Shown here: positions 47,976 to 61,609 of the stretch, piece after piece
How positions within the stretch are numbered: the stretch's first letter is position 1
Layout: each line of letters opens with the position of its first letter
Source of the DNA: Straminergon stramineum
Lineage: Eukaryota; Streptophyta; Bryopsida; Hypnales; Calliergonaceae
Assembly: GCA_963920665.1 (NCBI GenBank)
Contig: OY987271.1
Location: forward strand, 7,009,350-7,073,349
Direction: 5' to 3'
DNA: 64,000 nt
Position numbers and translations under genes: made by a program
Notes under the pieces: generated by a model
The model's input: the letters and a program-made list of their open reading frames with translations, nothing else
Told to the model about the DNA's origin: nothing
Database searches by the model: none

Positions 47976-50900
47976 TAAAGAAGTAAACAATTACCGTTGG
48001 TTGAGATCGTGAGAGACAAGCTTGTCCATTGCAAGCTTGTTGGTGCTATGGATCTATGGGATAAAGAATAAGGAATAAAGAATATTTAATGTATGTGGAT
48101 TGGGTCAAACCACACTCAAAGGTACCAATACTATTACTTTGCTAGGACTAGGTCTAGAGTCCTTTTTTGAATTTTTAAAGCTCTAAATTCCTTTGATGTT
48201 GTTAGTTTTTTTAACAAATTAATAGATGAATAGTTTTGCAATGCATTCCTTTGATGAGTTGGAGAAAAAAATTCATAGGTAAAATCTCCAAAAGGATGTA
48301 CATCAACAATTTCAAGGCTAAATTTAGTGTCTATATTAAAATATAGCACTTTAAGAGGATATTTTTTTCCAAAATTTTTATACTACTCAAGCATACAGCT
48401 ATTAAGAGGGATTTTTAGTGATTTAATCTTGGACACAGAATAGTGTAATTTTTTAATTCATTAATTGATTTTTGACAAATTATTGATTTATTCTAAAAAA
48501 AATTTAAACATTCAATTCCAAAAATAAATTACATAGTGACCTTGATGTGAATAATATCTACATTTTTTGTTCTAAGGCAACCATCATTTGGATTATTTTT
48601 ATACTGAAGAAAACGTTTGCATGTTTTTACTTCTAAATATTATAGAAAATAGAAAAGTAATCAAATTGTAGCAAAAGAGTCCTCTCTCTATCATATGATT
48701 ATATTTACATATGATTTTTTTGGATTCAATTGCATTATCATTTACTCCATATTAGAAATTAGACCCCTTTTCCACCATTGAAAAAATTGACAAGCTAACA
48801 TCTAAACTTCAATTAGAACTTTAGTAAAGAGTTTTTGATTTTTTGATGAATAAAAAAATGTGAGTCATGACATGACTTGAAGTACTAGTCAAAAAGGACT
48901 AAACTACCTATAATTAATAATTTAGCTTAAAAAGCAATAGCTAGAAAGAAATTACATTGCAAACTTTATTGTATCTGACTACTTTTTTGGTTCGTTTGAG
49001 TGTGATTTGATCCCATTACATACATATACATACAAAAATGCACATATTAATTTTATGGATATATACGAAGTACTTACAACAAAACAGTTTTAAGATATTC
49101 CATATCATTTGCAGGCCAAAACAAATTTCAAAAAAATACAAATATGGGGTGCGGGTGAATATTTTGCATACACTCGTCTCATTTTCTCAACCAATGGCAA
49201 AATGACACATGTACCACTCCAATTTTTTACAAAATTGTTTTCATGAACTGTGATAGTTTGTCACAATGCAATGTGCTCTAAAGACACAAACATAATAATT
49301 ACTATGTCATTCCACTTGATTTTCTAAATCCCATTAATTGCTTGAAAAAAACACTTTAACTCCCTCAATGAAAAAGACACTAAATTTCTATAGACTTCAA
49401 ATTTAGTCATGGAACTATGAAATTTCATAATTTCTAGTGTTATTTGCAATTTCAGCTTTAGGATTATTTCAAATATGTCTTTAAATTGCCCCCATGATCA
49501 CAAACTAGACTTTGTACTTGTCAATAGAGAAACCCCAAAGGTCACTCAAATTGGCTTATCTAAACCAATTTTGATCTAAAGGTTGTCACTATAATTTTTG
49601 GATTTTCTAAATGACAATCAAAAATTTAAAAATAATAATATATGCTCTTATGATGACCATACAAAACTTTATATAGATAAAAAATCACAAGATCTATATA
49701 CAAGTTAAATCTAGTAGAAAATTTATTCTTTATAGAGTATTACTTAAGATTTGCAAACTATTTAGGTAAGTCCTGAGTCTTCATTAAATATAATTAGTCA
49801 TTAATTGCATAGAAGCAGTAAAATCAACAAAATTCTTTAACCTCTAAAATTTTCAATAGTCATTATTTAGTTTTAGGATATCTAGACAATTGCAATCATT
49901 TGACTTTTTTTTTTCTTATGCATAGTATTTTTATGACTAAGGATGTTTTTCACTACTTACCCATGACTTTAATTTTCATAGAATTTTGTGGTTAGGTGGA
50001 TTTTCTATGAATTATTCCATTTTCTTGGGCAAATTAAGAAATTTTAGAAAATTTGTTGTGGAACGTGTAAAGTTGCCATGTAGCATAGTTTTAGAATGTA
50101 TGGTATTTTAGGAAGGGTGATTGATAGGGAGTTTTAAAGTATAGATTTTTGTCCTTTAAGAGGCCATATCTTTTATCAATATTTGGTTTGATTTTTCCTT
50201 CTCTCTTTCTACTTTGCATTATTTGTTTTAAGGATCCATTGTTTGGATTGAAGAGAATTTTTTTATAAAATTGGTGAGAAATTTAAAGTTAATACACAAT
50301 TTACTTGCTCTTTACAAGGTCAAGGTAATGACACTTATCTTTATTTCTAAATGTGGAGTTAGGTTATGTTTTTTGGTAGTTTCATTTTCAATCCAAGCAT
50401 GTCCATTATTGTGTAAGTTAAATATTAATTTACAACATCTAATTTCCATTTAATTTTGAAGCAAAGAATCATGGAAGGGCATACAACATTTTATTTATTA
50501 ATTTAAAAAGCAAGATTATAAGCACCTGCATCTAATGATGGTGACAACCAATTTGAGTATTGGAAATTATTTCGTATGCAATGCATAAAGACATAAAGAC
50601 ATAAATACATACGTAATATCTACCAATGAAATTTTTTTATTCATTCCCATGAATATTCAAATAATTTCACATGAAATTACTACATGGATTGGATGTTTAA
50701 ACCTAGAAAGACGTGGGGGATCCATGTGGAAATCATTGTTTCTCAAAACATGGAAATAATTGGTATTAAAAAAAATCAAAAGAACTCATTTGAAGTCAAA
50801 GTATTGTAGAAGATCTCCACTTCCCACCACTAATTCCAAGGATGAATAGTTGAATTTATGTCCTACACAAGAGAATGCCTTATCATTCATCGGACTCTAA

Positions 50901-51488
50901 ACGTCCGCCGCGTCCTTTTGGGGTTAAAACAATGAAGAAGAAATAAAGAATAATTTGGTGCATTTTTAGATTTTGAAATGCTATTTGAGATATCATATGA
51001 AGGCTAAAACTTGCCAATTGCTTAAAGTGAAGGTAATTAAGTTAAAATCAAGACTCAAATATAAATGAAAATACAATACTAATAATAATTTTGCTATTGG
51101 ATTTGAAAGATGTAAATTCCAATTGTATTGTGGATGTTCTAGCAAGCATTCTACAGCCTAAAAATATCTACTTCTTGATAATTATCAAAAGTTCAAATGA
51201 AATGAACCATAAATATTTATTTATTATATAGTTAATGTAATTGAATTTTATAAAAAATCCTAAAATCTTTTTTGTAATTGGTGGAATAGAACAAATTAAA
51301 TGTTGTTGTGTACATTAAACTAAAATGTGGAAAGTCCATAAAATTTGAAGGCCCAATAAAAATTATATTATATAAATATCTAAAATATTTTATAACCAAA
51401 TACTAAGGTGCCAAAATCATTTGGTCCCTTCAAAATTTTAGGGCTATTAAAATCAATATCAATAGTGCCAAAGAATTCATTGACTTTC
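47976..51488. other. AT-rich intergenic DNA
   Basis: No gene recognised. A lone TTAA-family right end ('ggcgg' type) is at 50891-50927: read on the minus strand it starts TTAACCCCAAAAGGACGCGG and resembles the left end at 63339. Its partner end could be TTAACCTCTAAAA near 49838, but the interior does not confirm this. Confidence 0.35.
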
Positions 51489-52045
51489 TTAACCCGTGAA
51501 GAACTTAGGCACAGATTGTGAAAACTGCCACTTTTTAGGGCAATGAGAAAAAAAAGAATTTTTCTTGATCTTTTCAAAATGCAATTGTACAAATTTGTAC
51601 TAGAATACTATGGGAATGTGTGGAAAAAAATTCAGAAACTTTGACCATATGGATTGAAAGATTATAACATTTGAAGTTAGGAAAAAAAGTTTTTTTGGAC
51701 TTTGCTAGATAGGGTCAATAGTCTTTAACTCCTCGCAAAGTGAGATTTTTACACTACAAATGGTTATTTTTTTACATTTGCATCTTGTATCATGTAAGTT
51801 ATTTGCTAAATTTCAGAAGTATAGAAGGTGTTTTGTACATGATGCCCAAAGTTGCTTGAAAAGTTTAGGGCAATATAACTTTTGATCAAAGCACCTAATT
51901 GAAAAAAATTACATTCCCACTTAGGGGCTACATGTTCACACCTTTTGTCAAAATTCGAATAACATCTGTTAGAAAATGAATTCATACAAACCTACCTAAG
52001 ATTACCCATGTATGTTCAATGCTCAGTCAATCCTTTAGGGGTTAA
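51489..52045. mobile_element. TTAA-bounded element, 557 bp
   Basis: The left end is TTAACCCGTGAAGAACTTAGG and the right end AATCCTTTAGGGGTTAA. It shares 'ttcagaaa.tt..acc.tatggattg.aagat' with the 10598 and 26572 copies. It has no coding capacity. Confidence 0.7.
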
Positions 52046-52671
52046 ACCAAATGCAAAGCAATTGACATACTTTGAGGATTTTCTTTACAAAGCTCTCAAC
52101 AAAATTAAAGATCTTTATAATACTTTTGAAAAGAGGTAAGAGTAGACCTTACAAGTATTGTGAAAATTTTAATGTAACTGTTTTTACACTCGGAATATCC
52201 TTCAAATTAAATCACCACCATCAAGCTAAATTTGGAATTCATATTATTGGTTGATAAAAATTTGATATTTTTCCATCATGGAATAAATTATTTTTCTATA
52301 GATATTGATTTTTATAGAATATTTGGTAAAAAATTAGATTATTTAAGATTTTTTGAGTGCAATTTGTATTAAAACTATTTCAATTAGAGTTATTTGTCAT
52401 TTTGATCTAAAATAGAGGTTAGATTAAAAGGATAATTTTTACAATTTAAACTTGAAAACTATCTTTAAAGGAATAAAATGAGCAAATTACATACAATATT
52501 GGATTTGTTAGATTTTTAACACATAGAGCTTCAAATTGCAAATAATTCAATTGAGATTTGGGATTTTTTTGAAGGTTTGAAGAAAGACAACTTGTTAGAG
52601 CATCCTCAATCTTAGGCATGTTTTAGAGTACTGCAGCAATACATGCAAAGCCTACTCATGTGCACATTTTC
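52046..52671. other. AT-rich intergenic DNA
   Basis: No gene. TTAGAGCATCCTCAATC at about 52595 looks like an isolated PIF/Harbinger MITE end without a detectable partner. Confidence 0.35.
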
Positions 52672-53580
52672 TTAACCCCTAAAAGACCAAACTATTTTTC
52701 TAGCAACATAGCAATTTAGGGAAGCTCATTATGAATGGAATTTTAATTTTTTTAAATTGAAATTTTCACAAAACATGTGGTCAAGTAGCTTTAATGTCCA
52801 ACAATTTTCATAACTTTTGATTACTTATTATTGTATGATTTTTTTTTTTTTACAACCCAAGCAACTCACAGAGTTTATTTTTTCAAAAATTCAAAAATGG
52901 AAAATAGTTTTCCAAATTTCTATATATGTGGAAGGCTTTGAATCATTCCATTTTGATTAATGAGATGAAAGTTATGAGTTTTAGTTTGCAGGTAGTTATG
53001 AAATCTCTACTCTACAATAAACTTTGAAGAATTTTATTTAACTAAATTTTTTAAATTTTTGGAAAATAATAAAATTATAGGATGCAGATTGTTTAATATA
53101 ACATTGCAACCATGGGGATTGGCAATTTTTAATTCCATAACTAAATTCTTAACAAATTAGTATTTTGAATCATTTTCTACTTCTTTCTACTTACTATTTT
53201 TTTCAAGCATGAATATGAAATGTCTTTTTTGGAAAAAAAATTATATGTGTTCCCAACTTAGTTCTTCAACATATTATGGAGAGTTGCAAGTTGTAGGGTC
53301 TACATATTTTTGGATAAATGTTTAAAAGATAAAATCAAATCATTTGGGAAGAGTTGAAAACACTTCTTTTTGAATCTCAAGCATCATGATCTTGCAATTT
53401 GTAAAGTTTTTTTTATTATAAAATTTTAGGAGGGTGTACTCTAACAAATTAATGTAAAGATCCTACAGTTGAATTTGTCAAAAAATAAATATAGATGAAG
53501 ACTTTAGCCTTGCTTTGGAGACTAGTATTTTGAAGCAATTTTAGGCCTCTAAACATGAAAGAACTTCAAGTAGGGGTTAA
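52672..53580 (+). mobile_element. TTAA-bounded element, 909 bp, composite interior
   Basis: The left end is TTAACCCCTAAAAGACCAAAC and the right end CAAGTAGGGGTTAA. The first 550 bp align with 26572-27497 and with inverted 10598-11548. After about 53205 the interior is unrelated to those copies. This indicates an exchanged right half or a deletion/insertion between two family members. Confidence 0.75.
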
Positions 53581-55277
53581 CATGTTTCATTCTTCAACTA
53601 GTTGACAATACTTCAAATCCTATTTTGGTTGACAAGTTATTTGCATCGCATGAGCAATAAGAAAAAACAAAACAATCCTAAATTGAAAAGTTTTTTTCCA
53701 TCCTTTGAAGCCCTCTAGAACCACTTGTTGCCATAAATGTTGTTGGTTGGTTGATATTAAGTTGAATTTGACACATGAGGATGTTTGAATGTTGAGCTCA
53801 TGAAGGTGGAGTGTGAATTAACATAGGGGCTAGGTTTTTGTTAAAGAGCCGTGACATATGTTTACTGTGCAAATTGTTGGACTAGATTGAGGATTTATTT
53901 TCTTAATATGAATGAAAAATGGAAAAATGCAAATCAAATTTTACCAAGGTGCATCCACATTAGGGGTGCAACAATGTTTAGCATTAAAAAGGTGCCAATC
54001 AACAATACATATCACAATCATAGAATACAATCCTAATCATATGACAATAAGCAAAAAAAACTTTTGAACTATCTAACAAAAAAATCTAATTAGTTAAAAT
54101 CTAATTAATACATACTATGTGCATTTCTTATTTTATGATTTTTGAATCATCTAGGGGTAGCAATAATTGTCTATATTTTTTATGAGTGAATTTTGGTACA
54201 AATGTTTAGTAGTTATCATGTTTCATCATAGAATGTTAGCATTGACATGAGATGTATATAAGGAGTTTGCATAATTGTTGTATTAAGATTTTTCTTCTCC
54301 AAATCTCTTTCTTGGATGGTCATATCAAGTTCAACGAAGTTACACTCATCCCATATTAAGTGGAAAATAATTTCAATTGCATGCAATATGACCTAATCCA
54401 AGTATAAAAATTACTTGAAAATCTCACTTTTCTTTTCTAGAAATGGAATTTAGAAAAATATTTTCCAAAAAAAAATGACTTATAAAGGCATGAATAATTC
54501 AACTTTTTATTGACTATTGTTTGTATCCTATTTGAAAATTTTTATAAGAAAACCCTTAAAAATATACTCAAGGTTGATTCTGCTCTAGCATATTCCTTGT
54601 CTATATTTTAAGTTGTTTGGTAGAAATGGTTACATCCATCCATAAAGCATTTGTCCAAGAATTTCAAATATTTTTCATGATAATATAAAATTAGAAAATA
54701 ATATAATGAATTACTAAACACATCATAGAAAAATGTAAGATTTCAATTATTCTAATTAAAATCTCAATATTGCTTGCAAATATCCCTTTATCATTTATGG
54801 TAGTAGTTCTCTCAAATGAATAGAAGATCAACATCATAAATATTAATACAATATTTTTTGTAGACCAAAGTGGCTAAAATCATATATAAAAAGTCACTCT
54901 AAAAACTAATGGCTTGATTAATTTTAGCCATATCTATAAAATGAAAATTCCAATAATCCAAAATTCATATTTTCCATTTAGAATTTCAAACCTTAGACCC
55001 ACTCTTTAAAGAAAATAGAAAATTTGGGTCAAATTTTCTAAGATCAAATAAATGATCAATTAAAAAAAATTGACAACTCAATGTCGCCCTAACACCAACA
55101 TAAAAATCACATGACAAAATGTGTATATACTCCTTGAATGAATGAAGTTCCATGTTTGGGAGGATCTTCCTTTTGTATAAATATTATCTACAACTTTTAT
55201 ATTAGGATGTTGACAAATAAGGAGAATTTGAAAAAAGAACCAACTAGAACCATTAGATCATCAATATCAAGACCATT
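53581..55277. other. AT-rich intergenic DNA
   Basis: No gene, RNA gene or element with definable ends. The last four bases (CATT) belong to the target duplication of the next element. Confidence 0.35.
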
Positions 55278-56011
55278 GGGTGATTGCAAGAAACACCTGT
55301 CCTATTTTACGTCAAATTGTGTATTGATTTGATTTTTGGCCATAAATTTTATGTTTTGACTCCAAATGACTCAAACTTTATAAGGAAGGTACTCATGACT
55401 ATTATAGACCTTGCATGATTATTTTGTAATTTTCAAAATTAATTTACTATCCAAAAATAGAGACCAATTCAATGTCACACTTCCAAGTTTGGAGTTTTTT
55501 AGTACTATGTAGTACCCAATTAAACAAATTTCGAGCTGAAATTTGGAGGAGAGATGGTCTTCTAGTAGACTTGTAGCTCATGGCCCATGGAATTTTAAAA
55601 GTGATTAATTTCATGTGGTGTGGAAGTCTTCAAAGTGAGCTTCTTTTTGCTTGCATTTTGAAACATAAAAAATATTATTTTGGTGGTTCTTTTGGTGATT
55701 GACCATCTCCATAAATTTCTTACAAAATGAACAATTTTTAATTTTTTAATTTTTTAATTTTTCTTATTTTTAACTAATTAAAACATCAAAGTATCTATTT
55801 TCTAGAGACTTGGCACTTTTCTAGTTCTCCTACTTAGAGAATTTTTCTATGCATTTCCTCTGGTGGTTATTTTTGGCTTAAAGTTGTATACATTATTCAT
55901 ATTTTTTTTTTAAATTTGAAAATTAGTTTTCTAATTTTAAAGTACTCTCGAAAAAATCATGAGTATTATTGAAAACACAATAAAATTGATAGGTGTTTCT
56001 TGCAATCACCC
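55278..56011. mobile_element. DNA transposon-like element, 734 bp, 4-bp target duplication CATT
   Basis: It begins GGGTGATTGCAAGAAACAC and ends with the exact reverse complement; the termini match further inward at most positions. CATT flanks both sides (55274-55277 and 56012-56015). It is the same family as 29355-30104, at an unrelated target sequence. It has no coding capacity. Confidence 0.88.
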
Positions 56012-57238
56012 CATTACACTCAATGGATCTAACAACCACTAAAAAGGGGATGTTATATGTTTCATTCCGCTCCAAATGTTCTTTTTGAATTTTCAAAATC
56101 TAAGTTTATTCAACTTTATCCTAAATTCTAATTGATAATTGGACATATTTGTAGAGCAAAGGTAGGAGACAAGTAATTAGAGGACTCCTCAAAATTATAT
56201 GTAAATTATGAGCATCTTAAGTTTAGTGACCAACAATGCAAATGCTCTTATCCCTAACTAGCATTTTTGCTACTTAAAGCATGAATCATAGAAGGAAAGT
56301 GGAAAAAAAATTAGTATTTTGAGAGGTCAATGTGAATTATAATTTTGTATAGTCTAAGACACCACATCAAAGTCTTAAGAGTGAAATATCAATCCATTGA
56401 ACATATACCAATAGAACTATCCCAACCAAAGAGTTGGTATTTCTAACTAATTTACTTCAAGTGCTACTACTTAGAAGAGTTCAACCATGAGTTCAACCAT
56501 CACCATCAGATGCATAAAAATTTATTGTCTCTACTCAGAATAGAAGAGCTTTTCCACTAAAAAAAACTACCTCCAAAGAAACTTGAGTAGGACCTTGAAA
56601 ACCGAGCGAGTTCTACTGGGACAAGGCCTCTATTAGCATAGCAAATAATAAATCCACAACTTATCACATTCACATCTTCATTCAAAAACTTAAAACATTA
56701 AACCCAACAAATATTTTATACACAATCACATTTTAGACACATTTGAAGCCCTTCTTAAACATGTATACAATTTACACAAGTCCTTCAATAAAACTAAAAA
56801 GGATGGTATGAGTTTATCTGCCACGCATCTTAGAAATATTGGACTCCATTTCTTGAACTAAGCTATTCTACATAAACATTTCGGACATCAACTTACCAAT
56901 GCCAAGCTATCAAATTAGTTAAATATAAAAAAAATTACAAATTTTAGGATTAGGGTTATTATAAAATTGAAATCTAAAATGTAAAGTTCAACAATTATGT
57001 ATCAAAATAACATTGGAAATCACCATTGAAGGTATTGTCATTTTAGTGCACATTCTATTCATACAATTTTAGCATTAAAATACCAAAATAGAATGATGTC
57101 TAGTTTAGTGAAAAAAATCTTCAAATCTTAATGTATCTCCAAAAGATGTAATTGCATTCATGATTTTGTATAACGTATTGGCATTAACACATTGATTTTT
57201 CAATGTGTATCAATGAACTAAAAAATCATTAAAACTAC
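56012..57238. other. AT-rich intergenic DNA
   Basis: Nothing recognisable. Confidence 0.35.
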
Positions 57239-57720
57239 TTTACCCCTAAAGGACTTTTGGAGCAAATGAAAATTCAATCAAGTACCTATGATCTCAATTT
57301 TTGGCATGAATTTTTTGAAATGTTTCTTTAAAATAGGAGAATAGATTTATTTTATGAAGATGTTGCTTTTAGTTCACTCCATGCATGAGAGTAATAGCTA
57401 AGCCACCCAACATAAAAATGGCCAAGCCTTGAAAAAAAAAATTTAATTAAAAAAGAACAAATTTCTCCTAGAATTTTTTTTTGTTTAAATAGAAAACTTT
57501 TATTCATTCGACTTGGATTCTTAATGTGAAATTTATGAAGAGTTGTTTAGGGACAATCAAAGAGTTCTCTTTGAAGAAAAAGCTTGTAAGATTTGCTATT
57601 GAATTCAATTTTTTATAATTTTTCAAAACAAAATATCTATATGTTTGGATTGCTCGCTAGAACAATCTCATGGTCCGCATTGATAAGTTCCCATTCCATC
57701 TTAGAATTTCTAACAATTTA
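57239..57720 (+). mobile_element. TTAA-family element, right end lost
   Basis: The left end is TTTACCCCTAAAGGACTTTTG (first base pairs mutated from TTAA). The interior matches 34526-35101 ('tacctatgatctcaatttttg', 'gctagaacaatctcatgg', 'ccattccatctta') and similarity ends near 57720. No right terminus is found. Confidence 0.6.
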
Positions 57721-58540
57721 GATTTTCTTTCTATTTTGTATGTACTTCTACTTAACAAAATTTTAAAGAATGAAAACACAAGTTCCTTTAATAATTTTTT
57801 TTCTTTATACTCTCATCACAATCTTCTACCATAAAGATATTTTACCTCAATACTCCAAGGTACAAAATTTCAAGTAAAGAGGAATCAAAGTAATTTTTTA
57901 TATTTAACAATCTTTCAGGTCACAATTTCTAAAAAAACTCCATGCTTCCTCCTACCACTCTAGTACAAAATCCTACAATTGGATATATAATTTTTTTGCA
58001 CTTTGCAATAGAAATGAAGGTTTGGGGGTTTATTTGGAAACAAAAAGTCATGAAACTTTAGAAAATGATCAACATTGAAACCATCAACAACTATCTAGAG
58101 GTAGGGACTTTTGTATGATTGCTATATGCAAAATTTAACCCTCGGAGGACAATTTTGTTCTTGGTAGGGCAACCTAGAGAATCTTGCATAAAATTATAGG
58201 ACATGGTCATGAGTAATTGAGTAGGTCAACATCTAAATAAATGAAAATTGTTAGCCTAGTAAGGCAAGGAAACAAGGGGAGTTTTCATACATGTATCAGT
58301 GTTCACTCCCACACTTTCCACACAAGTAGTATCTTCAGGCTTCACATGATCCAAACTTTGAATCAAACAATCTCCCTTGTGCAAATCAAGAAATTTGAAA
58401 TGTGTTGCACCGATACAACATATGTGATCCTTATGCAAGTATGATTACAACAAGCCCACCCAATCAAGGAACCATTGACTAGTGCATCAATGATTTTGAT
58501 TATTCCAATGCAAGAATGCCCGAGGGGCTGGAAATGTTCT
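57721..58540. other. Intergenic, with an orphan TTAA-family left end
   Basis: TTAACCCTCGGAGGACAATTTTG at 58135 has the form of a family left end, but no matching right end precedes the next element at 58541. No gene. Confidence 0.35.
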
Positions 58541-59508
58541 TTAACCCATCATCGCTAAAGGAGACCAAAAGTGTCCTTACAAAGTTTCAAGTCCAATTCA
58601 AAGTGTTGTAACTTTTGCATTTGATGTTTGAATTCAATAAAACTTGTTAAATTTTTCTCTCTTCTAGTTTGTGTGGTAAAATTTTCAGATCAATCCAATA
58701 TGAACTAAGTTTTTGGAAGCCAATCAAAGTACACAAGTTCAATTTGAGTTCACCAAACTACATTTGATGGCTACAACTTTAGGGGCTTGTATCTTCTTCA
58801 TCCAATGTTCATTTTCAATAAAATTTGTTAGGTTATGTTCCCGCTAAAGTCTACTTACTACAATAAAATTTTCATGTCAATCCAAGTTATTTTGAATGTT
58901 TGGGAGCAATCCGAAGTTCAAAATTTGGACATTTTTGGATTTCAATGAACTTTGGCAGCTTGTTTCTTCTTCATACAATGTTTGTTTCTAGTAAAAAAAA
59001 TTGGAAAGTCTTGCATACTAATTTAGTCTGTGTGGCTAAAATTTCATACCAATTTAAGAGGTGATGAGTGACTAAGAAGCATTTTAGTAGGAGGTCAGAT
59101 TTTGATGTGTTCTTTTCAACTTTTCTTGCTACTTTTTGACATTTTAAAGCCATTTTGCAGACACAATGAGTCAATTGAAATTTTTTTTTTGTCACCAATG
59201 TGTTTGCATGCTAGGTTTTGAATGATTTTACAGTTTGAAGATTTATCATTTCAGTAGGTTTAGAAATCAAATGTCACTTCCAAATGTGTTTCTAGAAAAA
59301 ATTCAGCATCCTATTTCAACACTAAAACATTATAATCTTGCAATCTATACGGCCAAGTGACTCCAAATTTGATTTGCGTCACCTACAAGATGCACACTAC
59401 AGGATTACATGGTTGAGATCTCTAGTACTCAGTGACAATTCGATCTATAACACTTAAAAAGCATTGATATTTCTGAACTTATTCAAGCCTCAGGCAATGA
59501 GGGGTTAA
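58541..59508 (+). mobile_element. TTAA-bounded element, 968 bp, reference copy of its subfamily
   Basis: The left end is TTAACCCATCATCGCTAAAGG and the right end GCAATGAGGGGTTAA. It aligns with 1-813 (same orientation) and 14895-15479 (inverted). It is the only copy of this subfamily with both ends in the window. It has no coding capacity. Confidence 0.8.
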
Positions 59509-61572
59509 GGTTGAGTTGAATCTTGACCAAGTGGCAAGGCTGTATACAACTAAGCTTACACTAAACTTTTCCACCTCTATCCTAAACATTCTGCGATAGT
59601 GTCTTTCCCATTTTTTTTCCACAAATAAAGCGGAATTTCATTGCTTAGGGAAGAGTACAAAGCCACCATTATGGGAAGTCCCTTCTTTCCCAAGTTAATT
59701 GAGTATGATACGCCACCCAGTTTTGAGGTGATAGTCTGTCTCATGAGCTTAGAAATTCCCATAATGCGGTGATTAGTTGACTTCCATTCTGGCTGGGAAC
59801 GGAAAATCCCTTCACCACAGATTCCCATCAATTCATGATCCTCTTTTCAATGGAAGGGTCTCATCGTCTTAAGAAAAAACTGGACAGATAGGAATTCATC
59901 ACCTATTCATAGAGGACACTAAGACCATTAGAGATCTGATCTTGTCTTCTGTGCTAACATCTGTTTCCAACAACATCCGATCTTTTCATGCATTTTGTTC
60001 GACGCATTAGCTAGTATAGTGGTATGAACATGAGATTACTAAATATTTAGACTTCGAATGGAAACGGGATTGACTATTGTCTATTGTCATAGTAATCTAC
60101 AACCTCCCAATTTGAAATTGAAATTGCATAAAGAATTCATAGGCAGATATAAACATTTGATCCAAAACAGGCTTCACTCTTATGCCCAAAGATCTCTGCA
60201 GAGCTCAATACTGATCTCCCATAAAATCACTCCTAAAATGATGCTAACGTGCTTAAGATGATGCGAGTAGTTGTTCAACTTATGTCGCTATCAGGACTGC
60301 AGCTGAACAGAACCCCATATTTTGCAGCCGCAAGACAGAATCCGTTCAACCAAGAAGCAATTGACAAATCGGACCTGTTAGAAAATCAGAGAAAATGCTA
60401 ATACCAAAGGGGTACTGATTTCTGTGGGGTACAAAGGCTTCCGCAACCATCAATCAAAACATTCCAAAGAAGATTCGATGCTTTGATGTAGACACCTTGC
60501 CAGAACTGCTTGCGTCTTAATAGTGACATCCAACCACTTATTTACGCAGCAAACAGTGAAAAGCTTGACTATTATGCACTGGGCTTTACCATTATTCAAA
60601 GATTCATGGTTTTAAAAAGACTATTTCAACTGATCATATAGTGAAAAATATACTTCAGAGGAGACCAAATTTTATATCACCAGAATCAGTGAAGCACATT
60701 GCACATTTCAAGCTAAGAATTTTTTTAAATTAAGCACAAGAAAGTTTGCATATGACTTACTCGAAACTGTTGTAAATTTTAAAACCAGCAAACAAACAAT
60801 TGGTCCAGGTTAACAACGGCCAAAGCGAAAAGAAAAGATGACATTCTCCCGGAGAATTTGAGCAACCGCAAACCACAGCTCGAGGATTGAGCGGAAAAAC
60901 AGAAAAAAACAGATGAACAGATATGAGTTGGGAAACAATTTGAGTCATCAATTTAATATACAAGCAATAGCTACAGTAAAGCGTAGTTACCTCTGGGGCA
61001 GGGTCTTCCCTAAACACTGGAACCAAAAGAAAATCTTAGAGTACACAAAAGTCGTCCATTGCCAGCCATTGATTGCACCGATAAACAGCTACAGGTAATC
61101 GAAATCAGTCGGCCATTCCTCCTCTGCAAAGCTGACAATCAACTCTGCAAAGCCCTAATTTACTATCTATTGGCGTCATAAACCAATCCTCCCCTGCAGC
61201 ACTCCACCCACTTGATAGCACCATGCAGCCTTGAACATCATCAACAGCTCCACATCTGAGACCGGAACAAGAAAAAAAATCAAACCATGTCGTCCCCTTC
61301 TATCTCCCCGTTCTTGTACACTCTCCACATATACATCCACAAACCCAAAACATCTGCCATCTCCAAATTGGCCCAGAATCTCCATCCTCATTTAATTTTT
61401 TCCTTCCAAAAGAGGCTCAAGCAATTCCACCAATTGGGCTTCACAAGAAGGGGCAAAATACGAGTATGAGGGCAACACAGACAAGTGCACTGTACCCCGA
61501 GCACCTTAGGGTATCACAGACAAGTGCCCTGTACAGAGCCCCATTCTAGGTTACTTTGGAGTGACGTAGCGC
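59509..61572. other. Intergenic, with inverted LINE-tail relic
   Basis: No gene is called. Near 59608-59641 the minus strand reads 'gcaatgaaattccgctttatttgtgg', like the LINE tails at 14145 and 23930. The open minus frame 59577-59831 adjoins it but is not recognisable. A short direct repeat, 'cacagacaagtgc.ctgtac', occurs at 61476 and 61515, downstream of the PYL gene. Confidence 0.35.
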
Positions 61573-61594
61573 AGGGCTCTGTGCACAGAGCCCT
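61573..61594. repeat. Perfect 22-bp palindrome just downstream of the PYL stop codon
   Basis: The sequence reads identically on both strands (half-site AGGGCTCTGTG). It begins 16 bp past the minus-strand stop codon at 61610-61612, inside the expected 3' untranslated region. As RNA it could fold into a hairpin; as DNA it could bind a dimeric protein. Confidence 0.85.
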
Positions 61595-61609
61595 ATCTTA
61601 AGCTCTCCG

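Noticed and set aside
49838..50927. 1.1-kb TTAA element with ends at 49838 and 50927
   Set aside because: The right end is convincing but the left end is only a short AT-rich match and the interior matches no other copy.
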